Of a stretch of DNA of 64,000 nt, positions 60,099 through 64,000 are shown one piece after another. The notes below the pieces were generated by a model. That model was not told the DNA's origin and did not search any database. It saw only the letters and a list, made by a program, of their open reading frames with translations. Made by a program: the position numbers and the translations under genes. Source of the DNA: an uncultured Lachnospiraceae bacterium (GTDB lineage: Bacteria; Bacillota; Clostridia; Lachnospirales; Lachnospiraceae); assembly GCA_949471785.1 (NCBI GenBank), contig CASWRE010000012.1:1-64000 (forward strand), read 5' to 3'. Every line of letters begins with the position of its first letter. Position 1 is the first letter of the stretch.

Positions 60099-61733
60099 AT
60101 GCCCGTAATGGAATTTCTGGAGAGGAATGCAAGATTATATCCGGAGGAGGTGGCCCTGGTGGAACTGAATCCGGATGAGAAGGATACCAGGAGAACCACA
60201 TGGAAAGAGTCGGAGCTGATGCAGCCCACCGGTTTTACGCCCTATCGCCACGAGATTACCTGGAGCGTATTTGATGAGAAGGCTAACCGCTTTGCCAATC
60301 TGCTGATCAGCCGCGGAATTCGTAAGGGAGATAAAGTTGCCATACTGATGTACAACTGTCTGGAGTGGCTTCCTATTTATTTTGGCGTATTGAAAAGCGG
60401 CGCCATTGCGGTGCCGTTTAATTTCCGCTATGACGCGGAGGAGATCCTGTACTGCGCCGAGCTGGCCGAGGTGGATATGCTGGTGTTCGGTCCGGCTTTT
60501 ACAGAACGTATCCAGTGCCATGCAGAGCGTCTGTGTAAGGGCCGCCTGCTGATCTATGTGGGGGACAACTGTCCGGATTTTGCGGAGAGCTATCATGAAC
60601 TGGTGGCCGACTGCTCCAGCCAGCCCCCCCATGTGGAGATTACCGATGAGGATTACGGCGCTATTTATTTTTCGTCCGGAACGACAGGTTTCCCCAAGGC
60701 CATCCTGCATAAACACCGGAGCCTGACCCAGGCGGCTGAGATGGAGCAGAAGCATCACGGTACGGGCCGGGAGGATACCTTCCTGTGTATTCCGCCTCTT
60801 TATCACACCGGGGCGAAATTTCACTGGATGGGCAGTCTGGTGGCGGGAAGCCGTTCCGTACTGCTGAAGGGAACCAGGCCGGATACCATCCTGTCCGCCG
60901 TTTCCCGGGAACATTGTACGATTGTCTGGCTGTTGGTGCCTTGGGCCCAGGATATTCTGGACGCCCTGGACAGGGGAGAGTTAAAATTATCAGACTATGA
61001 ACTGGATCAGTGGCGGCTGATGCACATCGGCGCACAGCCGGTGCCGCCTTCTCTGATTAAGCGCTGGAAAGAATATTTCCCCGCCCATGACTATGATACC
61101 AATTACGGCCTCTCTGAATCCACCGGACCCGGCTGTGTGCATCTGGGCGTGGAAAATATACATAAGGTGGGGGCTATCGGCGTACCGGGCTACCGCTGGG
61201 AGTGTAAGATCATAGATGAAAACGGCGTTGTCGTAAATCAGGGAGATGTGGGCGAGCTCTGTGTGAAGGGGCCGGGACTGATGACCTGCTATTATAATGA
61301 CGAAAAAGCCACGGAAGAGGTTTTAAAGGACGGGTGGCTTTTGACCGGAGACATGGCCATGCAGGATGAGGACGGTTTCTATTTCCTGGTGGACAGGAAG
61401 AAAGACGTGATCGTAAGCGGCGGAGAGAATATTTATCCGGTACAGATTGAGGATTTTCTTCGGCGCTTTGAAAAGATTAAGGACGCCGCCGTCATCGGCC
61501 TGTCCGACCGCCGGCTGGGTGAGAAAACAGCGGCGATCATCGAGATTAAAGAGGGCATGGACTGTACGAAGGAGGAGATTCAGGAATTTTGCCAGGGTCT
61601 TCCCCGCTACAAACGGCCCAGGGAAATTATTTTTGCGGAAATTCCCCGCAACGCCACCGGGAAAATTGAAAAACCGAAATTGCGCAGGCAGTATGGCGCG
61701 GAGAATCTGGTGGCCAGAGAGAACAGGGCGTGA
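60099..61733 (+). CDS. AMP-forming acyl-CoA synthetase
   Basis: A 544-residue adenylate-forming ligase that activates a carboxylic acid with ATP and joins it to coenzyme A. It has the phosphate-binding IYFSSGTTGFPKAILHKH near residue 192, YGLSESTGPG near residue 347, the hinge and aspartate LLTGDMAMQDEDGFYFLVDRKKDVIVSGGENIYP, and the catalytic lysine in NATGKIEKPKLRR. Length and motifs match the acetyl-/medium-/long-chain fatty acid group. It starts an operon followed by a TrpR-like regulator and iorAB, so aromatic or branched carboxylates such as arylacetates are plausible substrates. Specificity cannot be read. Confidence 0.92.
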   Translation: MPVMEFLERNARLYPEEVALVELNPDEKDTRRTTWKESELMQPTGFTPYRHEITWSVFDEKANRFANLLISRGIRKGDKVAILMYNCLEWLPIYFGVLKSGAIAVPFNFRYDAEEILYCAELAEVDMLVFGPAFTERIQCHAERLCKGRLLIYVGDNCPDFAESYHELVADCSSQPPHVEITDEDYGAIYFSSGTTGFPKAILHKHRSLTQAAEMEQKHHGTGREDTFLCIPPLYHTGAKFHWMGSLVAGSRSVLLKGTRPDTILSAVSREHCTIVWLLVPWAQDILDALDRGELKLSDYELDQWRLMHIGAQPVPPSLIKRWKEYFPAHDYDTNYGLSESTGPGCVHLGVENIHKVGAIGVPGYRWECKIIDENGVVVNQGDVGELCVKGPGLMTCYYNDEKATEEVLKDGWLLTGDMAMQDEDGFYFLVDRKKDVIVSGGENIYPVQIEDFLRRFEKIKDAAVIGLSDRRLGEKTAAIIEIKEGMDCTKEEIQEFCQGLPRYKRPREIIFAEIPRNATGKIEKPKLRRQYGAENLVARENRA

Positions 61734-61786
61734 CAGACGGGATGTACCGCCGGTTTTTGGCCGGTTGAATGTGGAGGGAGGCGTCC

Positions 61787-62083
61787 ATGGCAAAGGTTGT
61801 TAAAAAAGAACATGTGACGGAGATGTATGAAGCGATTATGAAGCTGCAGAGCGCGGAGGAATGTCAGCGTTTTTTTGAGGATCTGTGTTCCCCCACGGAG
61901 CTGTCCGCCATGGAACAGCGGTATGCGGTGGCTTCTTTGCTGCAGCAGGATAAAGTGTATCTGGAAATCCTGGAAGAGACCAGCGCTAGCACGGCTACCA
62001 TAAGCCGTGTGAAACGGATGCTGAATTATGGGACAGGCTGCCTGTCTACGGTAATGGAACGCTTAAAGGAGGATAGGCAATGA
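61787..62083 (+). CDS. TrpR-like YerC/YecD-family DNA-binding protein
   Basis: A 98-residue all-helical protein matching YerC/YecD: VTEMYEAIMKLQSAEECQRFFEDLCSPTELSAMEQR, VASLLQQDKVYLEILEETSASTATISRVKRMLNYG. The ETSASTATISRVKR part is the helix-turn-helix, as in TrpR. Relatives usually sit near purine or tryptophan-related genes. The track start at 61769 adds six residues; I choose the ATG at 61787 with GGAGGGAGG 5 bases upstream. It is inside an operon, 53 bases after the synthetase and overlapping iorA by 4 bases, so it may regulate this indolepyruvate pathway in response to an aromatic ligand. Confidence 0.88.
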   Translation: MAKVVKKEHVTEMYEAIMKLQSAEECQRFFEDLCSPTELSAMEQRYAVASLLQQDKVYLEILEETSASTATISRVKRMLNYGTGCLSTVMERLKEDRQ

Positions 62084-63813
62084 AAGAGTTGATGCTGGGA
62101 AATAAGGCCGTGGCCCGCGGATTGTATGAAGCGGCCTGCGCTGTGATCTCCAGTTATCCCGGGACGCCCAGTACGGAGATAACCGAGGAGGCGGCGCTGT
62201 ATGACGAGATTTACTGCGAATGGGCGCCTAATGAAAAGGTGGCTTTGGAGGTGGCCCATGGGGCCAGTCTCGGGGGCTTAAGGAGCGCCTGCGCGATGAA
62301 ACACGTGGGTCTGAATGTGGCGGCCGACCCGCTGTTTACGATCTCTTATCAGGGCCTGAACGCGGGGCTGGTGATCTGTGTGGCCGATGATCCGGGGATG
62401 CATTCCTCCCAGAATGAGCAGGATTCCCGGCATTACGCCCGGGCGGCTAAAGTTCCGATGCTGGAGCCGGCGGATTCCGAAGAAGCCCGCCTTTTTACGA
62501 TAAAAGCCTATGAGCTTTCCGAGAAATTCAATACGCCTGTCTTTGTGAAGATGTGTACCCGGGTGGCCCACTCTCAGAGTGTGGTGGAGCCGGGACAGCG
62601 GGTCTGTCCGCCTCGGGCGCCTTACGTAAAGGATCAGGGAAAAGTCATGATGACGGTCAATTCCCGCAACGCCCATGTGCGGGTGGAGGAACGGACCAGG
62701 GCTCTCACGGCTTATGCCGAGGATTGTGAGCTGAACCGGGTGGAGATGGGGGATACGGCCCTTGGCATTATTACTTCTTCGACGTCCTATCAGTATGCCA
62801 AAGAGGTATTCGGCGATAAAGCCAGTATCCTGAAACTGGGAATGACTTGGCCTCTTCCCGAAAAGCTGCTTCGCGATTTCGCGGGGAAGGTGGACCGGGT
62901 GGTAGTGCTGGAGGAGCTGGACCCGATCATTGAGGATCACTGCCGCAAGCTGGGCATCGCGGTGTCCGGCAAAGAATTGTTCCCCATTTGCGGTGAGTTT
63001 TCCCAGAATCTGGTGCGGGCCTGTATGGGGCAGGAGGAGCCGAAAACGCTTTCCATTGCCGATGCCATTCCGCCCCGCCCGCCGGTGATGTGCGCCGGGT
63101 GTCCTCACAGGGGTATTTTCTATACCTTGAAGAAACAGAAATGCATGGTTTACGGTGATATCGGCTGCTATACGCTGGGAGCGGTGGCGCCCTTAAACGC
63201 TATGGATCTGAATGTGTGTATGGGAGCTTCCTGTTCCGGTCTTCACGGTTTTAACCTTGCCATGGGCGCGGAGGGAGAACGGCACAGCGTGGGGGTGATC
63301 GGAGATTCCACGTTCATTCATTCCGGCATTACGGGTATTACGGATATTGCTTACAATATGACCAATTCCACGATTATTATTCTGGATAACTCCATCACCG
63401 GCATGACCGGCCATCAGCAGAATCCTACGACCGGGAAGAATCTGCGGGGAGAACCTGCGGGGAAAGTGGATCTGGAGGCTTTGTGCCGTGCCGTCGGATT
63501 CCGTCGGGTGCGGGTAGTCGACCCCTATAATCTGGCCCGGGTGGACGCGGTGTTGAAAGAGGAACTGGCGGCTGCGGAGCCGTCTGTCATCATCAGCCGC
63601 CGTCCCTGCGTCATGATCAAAGGGACAGTACATAAAGCTCCTTTAAAAGTCAACACGGAGAAATGCGCAGGCTGTAAATCCTGTATGCGCATCGGTTGTC
63701 CGGCTATTGCCGTCAGGGACAAAAAAGCCGTGATCGATACGACGCTGTGCGTGGGCTGCGGTGTGTGTACGCAGATGTGCAGGTTTGACGCGTTGGAAAG
63801 CGGGGAGGTGTGA
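62080..63813 (+). CDS. iorA: indolepyruvate:ferredoxin oxidoreductase alpha subunit
   Basis: This enzyme oxidatively decarboxylates aryl-pyruvates, made by transamination of aromatic amino acids, to aryl-acetyl-CoA, passing electrons to ferredoxin. The subunit carries thiamine diphosphate and iron-sulfur clusters. Motifs: [18 protein letters not shown] and [16 protein letters not shown] at the start, [18 protein letters not shown] near residue 341, the TPP-binding [17 protein letters not shown], and two 4Fe-4S motifs near the C-terminus ([15 protein letters not shown] and [11 protein letters not shown]). At 577 residues it is of normal length. It overlaps the YerC-like gene by 4 bases and is followed 4 bases later by iorB. 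Confidence 0.95.
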   Translation: MKELMLGNKAVARGLYEAACAVISSYPGTPSTEITEEAALYDEIYCEWAPNEKVALEVAHGASLGGLRSACAMKHVGLNVAADPLFTISYQGLNAGLVICVADDPGMHSSQNEQDSRHYARAAKVPMLEPADSEEARLFTIKAYELSEKFNTPVFVKMCTRVAHSQSVVEPGQRVCPPRAPYVKDQGKVMMTVNSRNAHVRVEERTRALTAYAEDCELNRVEMGDTALGIITSSTSYQYAKEVFGDKASILKLGMTWPLPEKLLRDFAGKVDRVVVLEELDPIIEDHCRKLGIAVSGKELFPICGEFSQNLVRACMGQEEPKTLSIADAIPPRPPVMCAGCPHRGIFYTLKKQKCMVYGDIGCYTLGAVAPLNAMDLNVCMGASCSGLHGFNLAMGAEGERHSVGVIGDSTFIHSGITGITDIAYNMTNSTIIILDNSITGMTGHQQNPTTGKNLRGEPAGKVDLEALCRAVGFRRVRVVDPYNLARVDAVLKEELAAAEPSVIISRRPCVMIKGTVHKAPLKVNTEKCAGCKSCMRIGCPAIAVRDKKAVIDTTLCVGCGVCTQMCRFDALESGEV

Positions 63814-63817
63814 GCGA

Positions 63818-64000
63818 ATGGATACGAAAAATATAATGATCGTGGGCGTGGGCGGTCAGGGAACCCTCCTGGCCAGCAAAGTGCTGGGCCATGTGCTGCT
63901 GGGCCAGGGTTATGACGTGAAGGTATCCGAGGTTCACGGCATGAGCCAGCGGGGCGGCAGCGTAGTGACTTATGTGCGTTATGGCGAAAAAGTATACTCT
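63818..64000 (+). CDS. iorB: indolepyruvate:ferredoxin oxidoreductase beta subunit (partial, cut by window end)
   Basis: The first 61 codons are present. They read [20 protein letters not shown], then [23 protein letters not shown], the conserved start of the beta (gamma-like) subunit of 2-oxoacid:ferredoxin oxidoreductases. The complete protein is normally about 190 residues. It follows iorA by 4 bases with GGGGAGG upstream and completes the two-subunit enzyme. Confidence 0.93.
   Translation, partial: MDTKNIMIVGVGGQGTLLASKVLGHVLLGQGYDVKVSEVHGMSQRGGSVVTYVRYGEKVYS

Overview
The window looks like chromosomal DNA of an anaerobic Gram-positive gut-type Clostridia, most likely a member of the Lachnospiraceae. 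This is an inference from gene content: oxygen-sensitive enzymes (a glycyl radical enzyme with its radical-SAM activase, indolepyruvate:ferredoxin oxidoreductase), Bce-type and BlaI/BlaR-type cell-envelope modules, strong AGGAGG ribosome binding sites and frequent ATGA gene overlaps. No rRNA, tRNA, CRISPR array or complete insertion sequence was seen.

Region 1 (about 0.2-19.7 kb, + strand) is a surface-glycan locus. It opens with a NodP/NodQ-like sulfate-activating pair (CysD and a CysN-CysC fusion). These are followed by a beta-propeller-like protein, several family-2 glycosyltransferases, a GT10 fucosyltransferase-like enzyme, a DUF4422 glycosyltransferase and two broken genes (an FkbM methyltransferase and a GT2). 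Inside the locus is an unusual pair: a 642-aa glycyl radical enzyme and a 746-aa protein that fuses a GT2 glycosyltransferase to a radical-SAM glycyl-radical activase. A small Rossmann-like module with a YGAG motif recurs in at least eight proteins of the locus, as a tail, a head, a tandem pair or a free-standing protein. The first ~9.6 kb is visibly more AT-rich than what follows, so the locus looks mosaic.

Region 2 (19.7-26.4 kb) holds a palindromic intergenic element, a decayed AAA-ATPase/nuclease gene, a carbohydrate ABC importer (lipoprotein and two permeases, no ATPase), an FMN-dependent alpha-hydroxy-acid dehydrogenase and galE. Region 3 (26.5-32.9 kb) has a large secreted Ig-like protein and pyrG on the minus strand, each preceded by a copy of the same 58-bp sequence, with an orphan Phd/YefM-like antitoxin between them and a GNAT acetyltransferase beyond.

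Region 4 (33-54.1 kb) is dominated by envelope-stress sensing and efflux. It has a complete Bce-type module (ATPase, permease, response regulator, histidine kinase) and three separate BlaI-type repressor/M56 metalloprotease pairs. The first pair encloses a secreted Cys/His-repeat protein, the second is followed by a secreted protein and a four-gene ABC-2 transporter, and the third is a classical BlaR1-BlaI with a penicillin-sensor domain and a clear operator. A SWIM/SNF2 helicase, a MATE exporter and a DUF2971 protein lie among them.

Region 5 (54.2-64 kb) contains a TetM-like ribosomal GTPase fused to a YacP/Rae1-like NYN nuclease domain, an NSS sodium symporter, a cation-diffusion-facilitator transporter, and an operon of acyl-CoA synthetase, a TrpR-like YerC regulator, iorA and iorB; iorB is cut by the window end. 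Hairpins built on GTAAC-N-GTTCAG recur between genes from about 19.9 kb onward. All functions are family-level assignments from reading the sequence; substrates were not determined.
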